Assembly (NCBI RefSeq): GCF_013215705.1
Contig: NZ_JABSQR010000006.1
Span: 220,797-284,796 of the forward strand
Origin: Moritella sp.
GTDB lineage: Bacteria > Pseudomonadota > Gammaproteobacteria > Enterobacterales > Moritellaceae
Direction of reading: 5' to 3'
DNA: 64,000 nt
The notes beneath the pieces were generated by a model, which made no database searches, was not told the DNA's origin, and saw nothing but the letters and a program-made list of their open reading frames with translations. Below are positions 48,453 through 59,100 of this stretch, piece by piece (within the stretch, counting starts at the first letter, position 1; each line of letters opens with the position of its first letter). The position numbers and the translations under genes are program-made.

Positions 48453-50652
48453 TCACATTTCGGCGATTACCATAGTAACAATTAGCAGAAGCACAAGTTG
48501 ACACATACTCTTTATCCATGAGGTTTTTAGCTGCAACTTGGATTTTCATATTATTAATGGTGTAACTCACCGTTGCATCCATTAATGCAAAATCAGGTAC
48601 TTTTGTCGTTTCAATATTACCGGCATAAGTCTCGCCAACATAACGACCACCAACACCAATAGCTAAACCTTCTAGACTGCTACCAAAGAAACGATAATTA
48701 GCCCAGACTGAACCGAGTGTATTTGCAACTTGAGCAGGTCGATTGCCGACGTTAGCAGAATTGATATCTTTTATTATTTCAGTGTCCATGAAGGTGGCAT
48801 TAGCAACTAAACTTAGTCCTGAAGTTATATTCGCAACCGCTTCTAACTCAATACCTGTATTTTCGACTTCACCAATTTGAAGTAGATCACCAGCTGCATC
48901 CGTGGTCGCCATATTCTTTTTATTGATTTGGAACAGCGCCGCATTAAATGAACCATCGAAAGATGCTGGTAGATATTTCAGGCCGACTTCAAATTGATTA
49001 CCACGTTCAGGCTTTGCTGAATTATCGTTTTTATCCAACTTAAGAACAGGTTGAAAATGTTCAGCATAATTGATATATGGCGTTAATCCATTCTCAAAGA
49101 TATAAGCGACCCCTGCACTTTTTGTCCACTCTTGGTTGCTAACAACCTGTTTTTTGTTTGTCGATTTATTTTCATAGGTTGATTTAGTATCATCAAAGCG
49201 AACTCCCAACGTGACCGCTAAGGCGTCATTAAAAATCATTTGATCTTGTAAATAGCCACCCAGTTGATGTCTTTCACTTGTTGTCGTTTCACGGTCTGCA
49301 TCTGTTACAAGTAGACCAGTGGTCGGATTTAATAAAACAACATTGTCTGTATAACTCGGATCGTACGGGTTAAAGAATATAGACCCGGTATTCCCGTCAG
49401 CGATTAGAACTCTATCACCAAAACTTTGCCCTTTTATATCAAGCCAGCGATAATCAATACCAGATAATAAAGTGTGTTCTAATTCACCCGTATTAAAATT
49501 ATAAATCAAGCGATTATCCGCTGAAAAACTTTTTGATTTACCCTTTTCACTTGTTAAACCACGTAATATATTAGCTTCGGTTGGGTCAGTTTGACCTAAA
49601 TCATGTGCATAACCAATTGCATACATCTGTTTTAAATCAATATCTAATTGGCTATAACGCACAGACTGAGCAAACTGAACCGATTCATTAAACTTATGAC
49701 TAAATTCATAACCCAATGCAGCTTGAGTACGCTCAAATTTTTCATAATCCGGGTTACCAATAGCAACATCATCACTAATGAAGCCATTCTCATGTTCAGT
49801 TAATGACCCTTCCATCGGTAAAAACTGTAAGTAAGGGTCTGAGTCGTCTTTCTGATAACTCGCAAGTACCGTTAGGTTCGTATTGTCACTAAAGTTAACA
49901 CTCACTGATGGGGCAAGATAGATACGCTCGGCTTCAATATTATCAACATCTGTACCATTTTGACGCCCTAAAGCCACTAAACGCCAAGCGACATCGTCAG
50001 TAATCTCACCGCCAAGATCAAGGCTGAGTTGCTTACGATCATTGCTACCATATTCCACCGATACGAAACCAAAACTTTCACTGTGTTGAGGCCGTTTACT
50101 GATCAGATTAATCACGCCACCAGGAGGGTTTTGTCCGTATAGTACCGATGCCGGCCCACGTAATATTTCGACACGCTCTAAGCCGAATGTGTCAGCCTGA
50201 TAAGTGTAAAAACCAGCCGAGTCGAGTCTCGTACCATCTTGATACAAACCATTGTTGGCCTGATTGAAACCGCGAATAACAAACCAATCTTGCTTGTTAT
50301 CTTCACCATAAAAATTAGCCTGAATACTTGGGGTATATTGCAACGCATCAGCCACACTGACTGAAGCCCTATCATCCATCTGCTCCCTTGTCACGACCGA
50401 TACAGCTCTTGGCGTTTTACTTATCGGCATATCCGTTTTGGTTGCTGTCATGCTATTTTCACCAACATAACCAAAATCGGGGCCAATTGGATTACTAAAT
50501 TCTGCAGTAACAACAACTTCTTGTTCCGAATTTTCATTCGTATTTGCTGATACAGAATTGACCATTAATCCCATAATTACCGCTGTTGCCAAAGATTTCT
50601 TAATACACCCATGGCTAACAAATGCGTCCATTCGCTGGTTTTTCAACAACAT
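48427..50652 (-). CDS. TonB-dependent siderophore receptor
   Basis: 741-residue outer-membrane receptor. After a signal peptide (LATAVIMGLMVNSVSA) comes a TonB-box-like EVVVTA, then the plug domain (KTPRAVSVVTREQMDDRASVSVADALQYTPSI, GLERVEILRGPASVLYGQNPPGGVINLISKRP). The barrel ends in YGNRRNVIASLSYAW with a terminal aromatic residue. It should import the ferric form of the siderophore made here. The frame extends 45 bases upstream, but that ATG lies in the Fur box; the ATG at 50652 has TGGAG before it. It likely has its own iron-controlled promoter within the operon. Confidence 0.94.
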   Translation of the reverse strand: MLLKNQRMDAFVSHGCIKKSLATAVIMGLMVNSVSANTNENSEQEVVVTAEFSNPIGPDFGYVGENSMTATKTDMPISKTPRAVSVVTREQMDDRASVSVADALQYTPSIQANFYGEDNKQDWFVIRGFNQANNGLYQDGTRLDSAGFYTYQADTFGLERVEILRGPASVLYGQNPPGGVINLISKRPQHSESFGFVSVEYGSNDRKQLSLDLGGEITDDVAWRLVALGRQNGTDVDNIEAERIYLAPSVSVNFSDNTNLTVLASYQKDDSDPYLQFLPMEGSLTEHENGFISDDVAIGNPDYEKFERTQAALGYEFSHKFNESVQFAQSVRYSQLDIDLKQMYAIGYAHDLGQTDPTEANILRGLTSEKGKSKSFSADNRLIYNFNTGELEHTLLSGIDYRWLDIKGQSFGDRVLIADGNTGSIFFNPYDPSYTDNVVLLNPTTGLLVTDADRETTTSERHQLGGYLQDQMIFNDALAVTLGVRFDDTKSTYENKSTNKKQVVSNQEWTKSAGVAYIFENGLTPYINYAEHFQPVLKLDKNDNSAKPERGNQFEVGLKYLPASFDGSFNAALFQINKKNMATTDAAGDLLQIGEVENTGIELEAVANITSGLSLVANATFMDTEIIKDINSANVGNRPAQVANTLGSVWANYRFFGSSLEGLAIGVGGRYVGETYAGNIETTKVPDFALMDATVSYTINNMKIQVAAKNLMDKEYVSTCASANCYYGNRRNVIASLSYAW

Positions 50653-50669
50653 AAATACTCCAATACACA

Positions 50670-50688
50670 TGATTATAATATTGATAAT
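50670..50688 (-). promoter_or_regulatory. Fur box (perfect 19-bp palindrome)
   Basis: ATTGATAATGATTATCAAT is a perfect 19-base palindrome and closely matches the Fur consensus GATAATGATWATCATTATC. It lies 18 bases upstream of the receptor start codon, between the NRPS stop and the receptor gene. Confidence 0.85.
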
Positions 50689-50739
50689 GATTATCAATCC
50701 ACTTAAAGGTTAAATTTAACCTTTTAAAATTACCGCCGT

Positions 50740-53448
50740 TTACTCATTCAATAAACGAGCGATTAAATCTGATATAACGTCTTCATCTCGAACAATCCCT
50801 AAATGATCGCTATTTACAATTTTGTTAGAGACAAGCGAGTTAATACTTTTTAGTCCCGAGCTTAACTGCTTAGCTCTTCCCTCAGGATTAGCTGCCCACC
50901 AGCTTTCAACGTTGGTCTCCACGCGAGCAAGTTGATAATTGGCACAAATTGCTCTCATGTGCTGCTCAATAGCCCAGCTAAACAAAACTTGCCGAGCATT
51001 TTCTGCCATATGACGAGAAACAGGCATTGTCGATAACCACATGTCAAACTGAGAAGGCCAGAGTTCAGGGCTACTTTCATTTAATAATTTAAGGCATTGC
51101 TGAGACTGATACTGACTTAATGGAGAAAGTAATAAACTTAAGTGCTCCATCAGTTTCTGCTGCGCTTTAGGTGAGTGCCATTGATCTTCAGCAACTTCAA
51201 AGCCAGGCACGTAACAATCAAGTAATCCAATAAACGCCACCTCCTGTTGATCCGCTTCTAACTTAGCGGCAACTTCCAAACACAGCGCGCCGCCTAGAGA
51301 CCAACCAAGTAGGTAATATGGTCCTTGCTTTTGTACCGACTTAATCGTTTGATAATAGCTCTCGGCCATCAATGATAACGATGCATCAAACCAACCATCG
51401 TCAATAAAACTCCGAGACTGGATCCCGATTAAATGGCGCTTACCCGCTAATCTTTCAGCTAACAATTGATACCCTGTCGTTCGTCCCGTAACGGGATGAA
51501 TACAAAAAATAGCAGGTTCAGTACCACAAGGTTGATTGAGTGGTTCTAATAGGCGTAGATCAGCTTTGACCTCTGTTTTGCTGCCGATACGACCTAACCA
51601 TTGTTGCAAATTAACGACAAAATCATTCGCCCACTGCGACACTTCATTTTCAGTATGGTGTGTATGTGCATATTCCCAATCTAAGCTTAATTGTCCTTCC
51701 GTAATTTGTGCATTAATAACTAATGGGGTAAGCATTGGGTTTAAATCAGATTGTGCAGGGCCACCAGCAACAATCGGTTTACACCAATGTGAAAAACCAT
51801 TATCGACATACTGACCTAAATAATTAAATGTGATATCTGCATTAACCGAGCGCTTTGAAGATTCATAAGACATCACGGCACCGTAGCCAATACCGCCATG
51901 TTGTTGCGCCTCATTCAAGCACTGAGCTACCGACTCTAGACAAGTTTCAGCATATGCAGACCAACTTAATTTAACTGGGTAAAGACTTGTCATCCAGCCC
52001 ATTGTTCGGCTTAAATCAAGCGCACCAAATACGCTTTCTTCTCGCCCATGCCCTTCCAAATACAAATGTAGGTCTGGTTTATCTACCGATGCTAACGTTT
52101 GCACTAAGCTGGTAATTAATAGGTTTGGCGTTGGCACATTTAATTGACCGACGGTTTTACGCAATAATATTTGTGTATCTTCAATACCTAATTTGACACT
52201 TACCGTTCGTCTATTCTTATAAATCGGAAGAGGTAAAGATGAAGGTGAAGATGAAGATGACCCTTGTGCAAACCAATATTCGCGCTGCTGTTGCATATCT
52301 AAGGTTCGAGTCCAAATATTCAGTTGCTCAATGACTTGATTATAATTTGCTGACACAGCTGGCAATTGTATTTCTTGCGTCGTACTGAGCTGTTGATAAG
52401 CCGACCATAAATCATCAAACAGTATTCGCCATGAAAAACCATCTATAGCAAGGTGATGAATAACCAGTAATAGTCTGTCCGCTTTTTGTGGCTGTTTTAT
52501 TAGCGCAGCACGTAGCAAATCACCTCTATAAATGTTCAAACTTTGCTGTAATTCTAATGCTAATGCAGAAAATTCAGCATCATCATCGATCTTACAGTTC
52601 CATAATAAGTCGGATGAAATAACATCAGTATATTGCTGTACCCACCCTTTATTTCCATGACTGAATTTAAGACGAAGTGCGGGATGATGGGCAACAATAG
52701 AATGTAATGATTTAGCTAACGCATCAACATTCATACCTTGCTTTAACTCAACACAAACATGCTGGTTCCAATGAGACGGTTCTGCAGGTTGCTGTGAGAA
52801 AAAATGTTGTTGAATTGGCATTAATGAAAATTCAGACGTCGGTAATAGTTGTACTTTCTGCTCGGTTATTTTTTGCAACAAAGCAGCAAGCTGTTTAAGT
52901 ACTGGCTGTTCGAAAATATCTTTTGGCGTTAATAATAACCCGGCTTGACGTACATGACTGACCAGCTGCAATGCTAAAATTGAATCACCACCTAATGCAA
53001 AGAAGTTGCTCTCACGCCCGACTAATTCAACACCTAACAAGGTTTTCCATAACTGACTCAGTAACGCTTCTGTTTCACCTTCTGGCGCTATGTATGAAGC
53101 ATCGTCTAATTCATGCCAATTGGGTGCTAATAAATTCTGTCTGTCGATTTTACCCGCGGGTGTTAAGGGTAATTTAGCTAACACCACCAATGTGGCTGGT
53201 ACCATATAATCAGGCAGTTCAACGGCAAGGCGTTGTAATAATACATTCTCATTAAATTCGGTTATTTGCGCTTTGTCTGTTTGCTGTAAATAACCAACCA
53301 AACGCTTACCGCCTGGTGCTTCATGAGCGACAACCGCGCAATGTTCTGCGCCACTCAGTAACTGCAATTTCGATTCTATTTCACCCAATTCAACCCTGAA
53401 ACCACGTATTTTGATCTGCTGGTCTATGCGGCCTAAATATTCCGTCAC
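50740..53448 (-). CDS. NRPS module 4, second part: A-lid - T - E - TE
   Basis: 902 residues from a GTG start. It begins with TEYLGRIDQQIKIRGFRVELGEIE, the A8 motif, so it holds only the C-terminal lid of an adenylation domain (to LTPAGKIDRQNL). A carrier domain follows (FFALGGDSILALQL), then an epimerisation domain (IHHLAIDGFSWRIL; LEGHGREESVFGALDLSRTMGWMTSLYP). The last domain is a type I thioesterase (FCIHPVTGRTTGYQLLAERL; GWSLGG nucleophile near residue 720). Together with the upstream gene it would be one complete 1,800-residue C-A-T-E-TE protein. An 11-bp tandem duplication separates them. The thioesterase should release the finished peptide. No good ribosome-binding site precedes the GTG; only coupling to the upstream stop (GTGA overlap) would start it. 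Confidence 0.9.
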   Translation of the reverse strand: MTEYLGRIDQQIKIRGFRVELGEIESKLQLLSGAEHCAVVAHEAPGGKRLVGYLQQTDKAQITEFNENVLLQRLAVELPDYMVPATLVVLAKLPLTPAGKIDRQNLLAPNWHELDDASYIAPEGETEALLSQLWKTLLGVELVGRESNFFALGGDSILALQLVSHVRQAGLLLTPKDIFEQPVLKQLAALLQKITEQKVQLLPTSEFSLMPIQQHFFSQQPAEPSHWNQHVCVELKQGMNVDALAKSLHSIVAHHPALRLKFSHGNKGWVQQYTDVISSDLLWNCKIDDDAEFSALALELQQSLNIYRGDLLRAALIKQPQKADRLLLVIHHLAIDGFSWRILFDDLWSAYQQLSTTQEIQLPAVSANYNQVIEQLNIWTRTLDMQQQREYWFAQGSSSSSPSSLPLPIYKNRRTVSVKLGIEDTQILLRKTVGQLNVPTPNLLITSLVQTLASVDKPDLHLYLEGHGREESVFGALDLSRTMGWMTSLYPVKLSWSAYAETCLESVAQCLNEAQQHGGIGYGAVMSYESSKRSVNADITFNYLGQYVDNGFSHWCKPIVAGGPAQSDLNPMLTPLVINAQITEGQLSLDWEYAHTHHTENEVSQWANDFVVNLQQWLGRIGSKTEVKADLRLLEPLNQPCGTEPAIFCIHPVTGRTTGYQLLAERLAGKRHLIGIQSRSFIDDGWFDASLSLMAESYYQTIKSVQKQGPYYLLGWSLGGALCLEVAAKLEADQQEVAFIGLLDCYVPGFEVAEDQWHSPKAQQKLMEHLSLLLSPLSQYQSQQCLKLLNESSPELWPSQFDMWLSTMPVSRHMAENARQVLFSWAIEQHMRAICANYQLARVETNVESWWAANPEGRAKQLSSGLKSINSLVSNKIVNSDHLGIVRDEDVISDLIARLLNE
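52919..53085. repeat. near-identical carrier-domain DNA (copy 1; copy 2 at 63834-64000)
   Basis: These 167 bases match 63834-64000 with only two differences (52987 and 53008). The match runs off the window edge. It covers the carrier domain of module 4 and the first carrier domain visible in the upstream NRPS. Confidence 0.95.
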
Positions 53449-56132
53449 GCCGTCGTCACGCCGTCGTCACGCCAACGCACTAAATCACCGGTGCGGTACA
53501 TACGCTCTCCCGCAGCACCATAAGGATCAGGTAAAAATCGCTCCGCAGTCAGATCAGCACGACCATGATAACCACGTGCTAACCCCACTTCGGCACCAAT
53601 ATACAGTTCGCCCGACATCCCAAGCGGGACTCGATTGAGTTGAGGATCTAAAATGTATAAGCGTCGTTCACCCACTGCGGTACCAATCGGCGCATACGCA
53701 CTACTTAATTCAGTCTCTGCATATGCCTCCCATATCATTGGAGTAACCACGGTCTCCGTTGGGCCATAACCATTAATAATGCGTTGTGGTTTCAATACCT
53801 GCTGTAACCGGTCATAAGTTTCACGCGTAAACGCTTCACCACCTAATGTCCAAGAGCGTACTATTAAATTCGGCTTACTGTAGTTGATCCAATCTAATAA
53901 CGGCCCCACATAACTTGGAGGGAAACACGCAATGGTTACCCCTTCTTCTACAAGTACGTCGCAGGTTTTCTCTGCACTCCATAACGCCTGATCACGAATC
54001 ACTAAACGAGAGCCAAATGCCAATGGCACAGCCCAACGCTCTACCGCACCATCAAAACTTATTGATGCAAAGTGTAGTTCAACATCATCTGGTGTCATGC
54101 CATAACGTTCACCAATGGTTTGCACATGCATGCTTAATCCTGCATGTGTTAACGCAACACCCTTAGGCTTTCCCGTCGAGCCTGAAGTGTAAATAAGATA
54201 GGCTAATTGCTGCTGATGGAATTCGACATCGGGGGTATCAGTCGAATAACTGCCCATCATTTGTTGATCGAGATAAACAGATTTAATGCCATGAGGACAA
54301 GGGACTTGCGCTGTTAATGTTGAATCAGTAAGCAACAAATCAACACCACTATCTTCAAGCATAAAACTTAAACGTTCATTCGGATAAGCAGGATCCAAAG
54401 GTAAAAATGCGCCACCGGCCTTAAGGACAGCAAGCATGGCAACTAACATCGTATTGCCACGCTCAAACGCAACACCGACAGGCATGTCAGCGCTAACACC
54501 TTGCTCAATCAAATAATGGCTAAGTTGGTTCGCTTGATGATCCAATGCTTGATAACTTAAACGTTCATCGCCATGCACGAGTGCGATTGCATCCGGTCGT
54601 AATTCAGCTTGCTGCTGAATGAGCAAAGGTAATGGTTGATACACCCAAGTGTGCTCCTGGGTCGAAAAAACATTTAGTTGCTCGATAGCTTGCTGATTGA
54701 CTAAATTCAGCTGCCCGACAAGAATGTTAGGCTGAGCAAGGATTTCATCCAAAAACTTAATAAAACCACTCAGTAATTGTTCCGCAGTGCTTACCTTAAA
54801 TCGATCTTTAGCATACGTTAAAATGAGTTCCCAAGGCGTTTGGGCTGATTCTCTGATATCTAAGGCCAAATCAAACAAGGCATGGCGGCCTTTCTGATCA
54901 CAGCTTTTAATATTAACCCCAGAGACCAATTCAATCGATGCATCTGACGTCTGTTGATGATTAAACAGCACCTGAAATAGCGGTGTTTCACCTGCATTAC
55001 GGGATACACCAAGACCATCCACTAATTGATCAAAAGGTAAAAGCTGATGTTCTTGTGCTTCTAATACAGCCTCATGGGTTAGTTTCAAACAATCGATAGC
55101 TTGGTTCGATGGCGAAATTTGATTATGAATAACCATGGTATTAACAAAAAAACCAATAACTTCCGCAACTTCAGCTCGATCCCGGTTCGCCATTGGAATA
55201 CCGACCGAAATATCATTACGACCACTATAGGCCGCAAGTGTTAACTGCCAAACAGCAAGTAACAAGCTCGATGGTGTGATCCTCTGTTTTAGCGCTAACG
55301 CTGAGATTTTAGCCGTTCGATTCGTCGATAATGAATATTGGCAATGACCAGCAAGTCGCAACTGATGGATCTTGGCTGATGTATCATGCGCAATCAGTAA
55401 TTCAGGTTGCATTGCACCTAACTTTTTTTTCCAATAGTGCAACTGTTGCTGTGCCTTGCCGGCGCGTAGCATTGCCGTCTGCCAAACCGAAAAATCAGTA
55501 TATTGAATATTTAGCGCAGTTAACGGGACGCCCCGATATGCTTGCACAAGGTCTCGAACAAAAATATCAATCGACCAACCGTCAGAAACAATATGATGCA
55601 TAACTAATTGTAAATGCCACTTCTGCTGTTCAACTTGTATTAAAGCGACTCTCAACGGTAGTTCATAACTCAAGTTAAAGCGTTTCTGGGCATGTTTACC
55701 ACAGAAAGAATAAAGCTCACTCTCAGATTTAAGTCGCCAATCTTGTACTTCTAAAGGCACGATTGGAGCAGGGTCTAACTTTAACCATGTTACGTCATCT
55801 TTACTGACAAAATAGCTGCGTAATATCTGATGTTGCACCAGCACTTGCTGTAATGCCGATTCAAATAATTCATGATCTAACGCGCCATTAATGTCAAAAT
55901 CACCAACCATATGGTAAGCGCTATTATCTGGGTCAATCTGATAAATATGCCATAATCGTAATTGTGCAGGGGCTAAAGGAGATAACTCACACTCTTTCGC
56001 TGGCACGATAGGTAGACGTTCAAAACTAAACCCTTTTGCCTGCAACAAAGATAAAAATTTCTCTTGTTCCGGTACACCTAATTCGATAAAACGTCGAGCC
56101 AGTGCGTGTTTATCAATCTTATTCATACTCAT
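53445..56132 (-). CDS. NRPS module 4, first part: C - A-core (frame ends early)
   Basis: 895 residues. It starts with a condensation domain (LSPLAPAQLRLWHIYQIDP; catalytic MHHIVSDGWS) and continues with the adenylation core (LAYLIYTSGSTGKPKGVALTHAG; INGYGPTET; YRTGDLVRW). The frame stops at RWRDDGVTTA, six to seven residues before the hinge Asp of the missing A8 motif. By eye the pocket residues are D,G,E,C,T,G,G,V,T, the same as in module 2, an ornithine-type pattern. The start ATG overlaps the previous NRPS stop (ATGA) with GGAGG five bases before it. The truncation comes from an 11-bp duplication at 53450-53471. Confidence 0.9.
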   Translation of the reverse strand: MSMNKIDKHALARRFIELGVPEQEKFLSLLQAKGFSFERLPIVPAKECELSPLAPAQLRLWHIYQIDPDNSAYHMVGDFDINGALDHELFESALQQVLVQHQILRSYFVSKDDVTWLKLDPAPIVPLEVQDWRLKSESELYSFCGKHAQKRFNLSYELPLRVALIQVEQQKWHLQLVMHHIVSDGWSIDIFVRDLVQAYRGVPLTALNIQYTDFSVWQTAMLRAGKAQQQLHYWKKKLGAMQPELLIAHDTSAKIHQLRLAGHCQYSLSTNRTAKISALALKQRITPSSLLLAVWQLTLAAYSGRNDISVGIPMANRDRAEVAEVIGFFVNTMVIHNQISPSNQAIDCLKLTHEAVLEAQEHQLLPFDQLVDGLGVSRNAGETPLFQVLFNHQQTSDASIELVSGVNIKSCDQKGRHALFDLALDIRESAQTPWELILTYAKDRFKVSTAEQLLSGFIKFLDEILAQPNILVGQLNLVNQQAIEQLNVFSTQEHTWVYQPLPLLIQQQAELRPDAIALVHGDERLSYQALDHQANQLSHYLIEQGVSADMPVGVAFERGNTMLVAMLAVLKAGGAFLPLDPAYPNERLSFMLEDSGVDLLLTDSTLTAQVPCPHGIKSVYLDQQMMGSYSTDTPDVEFHQQQLAYLIYTSGSTGKPKGVALTHAGLSMHVQTIGERYGMTPDDVELHFASISFDGAVERWAVPLAFGSRLVIRDQALWSAEKTCDVLVEEGVTIACFPPSYVGPLLDWINYSKPNLIVRSWTLGGEAFTRETYDRLQQVLKPQRIINGYGPTETVVTPMIWEAYAETELSSAYAPIGTAVGERRLYILDPQLNRVPLGMSGELYIGAEVGLARGYHGRADLTAERFLPDPYGAAGERMYRTGDLVRWRDDGVTTA
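53450..53471. repeat. 11-bp tandem duplication splitting the NRPS gene
   Basis: CCGTCGTCACG occurs twice head to tail at 53450-53460 and 53461-53471, followed leftward by a partial third unit. Removing one copy joins the two reading frames as RWRDDGVTEYLGR, which matches RWRRDGVMEYLGR in module 2. The stop TGA (53445-53447) and the GTG start (53446-53448) overlap as GTGA. Confidence 0.95.
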
Positions 56133-59100
56133 AGAGCCTCCAACTCATCTAATAACATCGCCATTTCATCAAGTTCCAAATGCTCTTGTTGGTGATTTCG
56201 AATAAATTCAGGCTCTAGTAAATCGGCCAGTGTGCGTAGATCAGATGCGTTGAAAAAATCACGTAAATTAATTTCTATGCTAAGTTCTTCTCTTGCTGTC
56301 GCAATCACACGGGTTGCTAACAAAGAATGTCCACCAAGCGCAAAGAAATTATCATCTAGACTGACGGTTTCTAATTCAAGTAAGCGAGACCAGCTCGCTG
56401 CTAGCCATATTTCCAGTTCTGTTTCAGGCGCTTGATAACCTTTATTTTGTAATACAGGCGTAGGTAGTGCTTTACGGTCTCTCTTACCATTAGGGGACAG
56501 AGGCATGTGCTCAATACCAATAAATAAGCTTGGTACCATATAATCAGGCAGATGTTCTGCAAGATACTTTTTAACTGACAGCTCAACTGAATTATCCAGT
56601 TGTGCACAAACCAAATAAGCAATTAATTGATCACCTGCTGGCGCGTTATGCACCACCACAGCAGCATCTGAAATAATTGAATTTTTGACTAACAGGCTTT
56701 CAATTTCTTCCAACTCAATGCGTAACCCTCGAATTTTAACCTGATGATCTAAACGGCCGAGATACTCTAAAGCGCCGTCAACACGTCTTACGACCTGATC
56801 ACCAGTACGATACATACGAGAACCAGCCTGGCCAAAGGGATTAGGAATGAAGCGATCAGCGGTCAAATCTGCACGATTCATGTATTCACGCGCCAATCCA
56901 TAACCCGCGAGATAAAGCTCTCCGGGCACGCCGATAGGTACAGGGTAAAGCCTGTCATCGAGAACATGTAATTCGGTATTGGCAATAGCGAAACCAATCG
57001 GTACTCGTTGTTCCGAATCAAGCTGACATTGCCAATAACTCACATCTATCGCCGCTTCTGTTGGGCCATATAAATTATGCAATGCTATGTGCGGAGCTTG
57101 GGTTAAAACGGTATTAGATAAACCCGCTGGTAATGCCTCACCACTGCAAATAATTTGACGTAATTGACGACATTGAGAGAGCGCGGCATCATGGATAAAC
57201 GCCTGTAACATCGACGGTACAAAGTGAACGGTTGTCACACCTTCGTTCGCCATCGTTTCTTGTAACTGCCAAGGTGTTCGATGTGCATCAGGTGGTGCAA
57301 TAGCTAAACGAGCTCCGAACATTAATGGCCAGAAAAACTCCCATACAGAAACATCAAAACTAAATGGGGTTTTCTGTAATACACAGTCACTAGCCTGCAA
57401 AGCGTAATGTTGCTGCTTCCAGTTTAATCGGTTCTGCAATGCCCCCTGAGTATTCACCACCCCTTTCGGTAATCCAGTGGATCCCGAGGTATAAATCACA
57501 TACAAAGCTTGGTCAGGATGCCATGCAACAGAAGGCGGTTGCTTAGCGTATGCAGCCAAATTCAGATTATCGAGGGTGATCACCTCTAACGTCTCTTGCT
57601 CTGACCAAAGCCCCTGCGTCTCAACATCAGTAAGCAATAGACCTACATCCGCAGACTGTAAAATATAACTTAATCGTTCACTTGGATAACTCGGGTCTAA
57701 CGGTACATAAGCGCCACCAGCACGTGTAATAGCATGAATACCTATCACTAAATTAACAGAACGAGGTAAACCGATAGCGACACGAACTTCAGGCCCTACC
57801 CCCTTAGCCTGTAGGTAATGCGCTAATTGATTAACCCGTTGTTCGAATTGTGCATAACTAATTTGCTGTTCTCCCATAGAGACAGCAATCGCATCAGGCG
57901 TGAGCAGCGCTTGTTCATGAATGGTGACGGCTAAAGGTTTAAAACCGCCCCAATCATATTGCGTCGCATTCATTTGAGATATAGCGACTTGCTCACTCTT
58001 TGTTATCAGCGTTAATTGTGAAACCGCAATACTTGGCGTTGCTGTTACTTGAACGAGCAAATGCTGCCAGTGTCCATGTAAACGCGCTATATAATTAGCA
58101 CTAAACAGATCAACGGCGTAATTGAAAAATCCAGCCCATGAGCCGTCATCGAATTGTTGCATATCCATGCTTAAATCCAATTGTGCGCCACCCGCACCAG
58201 GATCAAATGTGGTCACGTCTAACCCAGTCCAATTTTGTAAAAATGATTTATCAATACGCTGTAAATTAAATGAACTCTGATACAAAGGATGCTGCTGTAA
58301 ATTACCTTTCGGTCCTATCTCAGCAACAAGCATTTCGAACGGTAAGTCCTGATTTTGTAATGCTCCAGATGAAAACGCACTCACCTGTTCAAGCAAAGTC
58401 GAAAACGATAGTTCATCAGAAAAACGCGCTGGAATAACAATGCTATTAATGAAACAACCTTGCATGGCCTGAGTTTGATTCTGAGAACGCCCAGAGACAG
58501 GCACACCAATGCGAATTTCATCTTGCTGGGTATATTTATGTAATAACAGTTGCCAGAGAGTTAGTAACACATTAAACGTTGTCGTATTCTGTTCAGACGC
58601 TAATGACTGTATTGCATTCACCTGGTTACTACTTAATTCAAAATGATAGCGTTCACCTTGAGAATATAGTTCGCTTGAATGTGATTCTGGATATAAATTG
58701 AGAGGCTCAATATCAGCAACAAGCGCCTCTTTCCACCAAGTTAACTGTGACTCCACTTTCTCGCTTAACAGCCAATCCTTTTGCCAATGTGAGAAATCAG
58801 CATATTGTAAAGCTGAGACTTCCAGTACAGGTTTTTCTGAATCAAGCATTAACGCATAATCGTCACTCAGTTCATTCAATAATAACTGGGTGCTGATACC
58901 ATCAGAGATTATATGATGCTGCACTAATAAAAATTGATAGTGATTTTCAGCTAAGCACACCAGTTTAGCCCTTACTAATAAATCATTTTCAAGATCAAAC
59001 GGTAGCACTAACAATTCAGCAAAATTAACAGTTGCTTGTGCCCTATCCATATACCCTAATGTCAGGACAAGTTCAGCATGAGGGTTTATGCTTTGTAATA

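Noticed and set aside
50652..50697. upstream in-frame start of the TonB receptor at 50697
   Set aside because: It would put the Fur box inside the coding region and give a signal peptide preceded by an abnormal Ile-rich run; the ATG at 50652 has a proper ribosome-binding site.
52300..52315. tRNA T-arm-like string GGTTCGAGTCC
   Set aside because: It lies inside the NRPS coding frame and no acceptor, D- or anticodon arms can be built around it.
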